Shown: positions 63,774 to 64,000 of the stretch, in pieces | Numbering within the stretch: position 1 is the first letter of the stretch | Layout: each line of letters opens with the position of its first letter | NCBI GenBank assembly: GCA_963792885.1 | Contig: CAWBXX010000003.1 | Location: forward strand, 372,001-436,000 | Reading direction: 5' to 3' | DNA: 64,000 nt | Source of the DNA: DASWJZ01 sp963792885 | GTDB lineage: Bacteria > Pseudomonadota > Alphaproteobacteria > Rhizobiales > Afifellaceae | Notes under the pieces: generated by a model | The model's input: only the letters and a program-made list of their open reading frames with translations | The model's database searches: none | Told to the model about the DNA's origin: nothing | Made by a program: the position numbers and the translations under genes

Positions 63774-64000
63774 ATGTTAGACGACAAGGCGAGCCACGAG
63801 CCGACGAGCGCGGCGCGGGATCGCACGGCGGACCTCGGAGCGCTCACCGTCGTGCCGCGCGACCTGAGAGGCGTTGAGCATCAGGCGGACCAAAGCGAAG
63901 CGCTGGAGCGCCGCGAACCCACGATGGAGAGCGCGCTCGTCCTCGACGAACAGGATGCCGAACGCGTCGCCTTCGCGATGTGGCGCGACGGCCGCGCCGA
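63774..64000 (+). CDS. hypothetical protein (partial, 3' end outside window)
   Basis: 75 codons of an open frame beginning MLDDKASHEPTSAARDRTAD after GGGAGGCGGGCCCTC. The N-terminus is polar and low in hydrophobic residues; LDEQDAERVAFAMWRDGRA at the edge has an ER-xAF-xMW-xxGR pattern reminiscent of DUF2934-type helices, but it is too short to call. Confidence 0.45.
   Translation, partial: MLDDKASHEPTSAARDRTADLGALTVVPRDLRGVEHQADQSEALERREPTMESALVLDEQDAERVAFAMWRDGRA

Overview
The window is G+C-rich, densely packed chromosomal DNA from an alphaproteobacterium, most probably a member of the Hyphomicrobiales (Rhizobiales). The support is gene order and lineage-marker genes: ldtP with ldtR, DUF6163 and hemB; pyrB-pyrC'-plsY-dprA-topA-rnr-rpmG; divK-pleD; yceD-plsX-fabH-ihfA-merR; genes for EipB (DUF1849), a ClpS2-type adaptor and ExoD; and two palindromic intergenic repeats of the kind scattered through rhizobial genomes. 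The genus cannot be named from the sequence alone. I see no prophage, insertion sequence, CRISPR array or rRNA operon; one tRNA gene (Pro, anticodon GGG) is present.

Layout. 1-3.4 kb: end of a CDP-alcohol phosphatidyltransferase gene, purM-purN, heme A synthase ctaA and a DUF2842 gene. 3.4-11.9 kb: a cell-surface polysaccharide locus (deacetylase and GumC-like chain-length protein facing one way; Wza-like export lipoprotein, WcaJ-like initiating transferase, O-antigen-ligase-like polymerase and an acyltransferase facing the other). 12-14.9 kb: tRNA-Pro, then a two-component system with a PepSY protein and a small exported protein. 15-19.7 kb: the fatty-acid/phospholipid cluster, the cytochrome bc1 chaperone and bamE. 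19.8-27.6 kb: H+-pyrophosphatase, then the long operon glyA-nrdR-ribE-ribH-nusB-thiL-MFS. 27.7-31.7 kb: L,D-transpeptidase, its MarR-type regulator, DUF6163 and hemB. 31.8-33.6 kb: an FkbM methyltransferase/glycosyltransferase-like pair that looks inserted. 33.6-43 kb: RDD protein, bpt, an XRE regulator, parC, ruvX, a transporter, a flavin oxidase, a diguanylate cyclase and an acyl-CoA dehydrogenase. 43-54.7 kb: pyrB with an apparently dead dihydroorotase, plsY, a radical SAM gene, dprA, topA, rnr and rpmG. 54.9-64 kb: pleD-divK, dinB, eipB, a phosphodiesterase, a FemAB/GNAT-like gene, a HIT gene, clpS, exoD and unknown small genes.

How it fits together. Most of it is housekeeping: purine, pyrimidine, riboflavin, heme and lipid synthesis, topoisomerases and RNase R. 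A second theme is the envelope and cell cycle: exopolysaccharide export, the L,D-transpeptidase with a consensus CtrA-like box at its promoter, EipB, DivK/PleD and a second diguanylate cyclase.

Two cautions. First, nine genes (ctaA, the polymerase, the acyltransferase, the MFS gene, the radical SAM gene, dprA, rnr, pleD and the FemAB-like gene) are each split by one small frameshift while both halves keep conserved sequence; this looks more like indel error in the assembly than decay. Second, I found no clearly undescribed multi-gene system. The best candidates for a second look are the FkbM/glycosyltransferase-like pair, the GumC-like protein with a degenerate kinase domain, the LdtR-type control region with its palindrome and CtrA-like box, and a small unknown gene with a strong promoter between dprA and topA.
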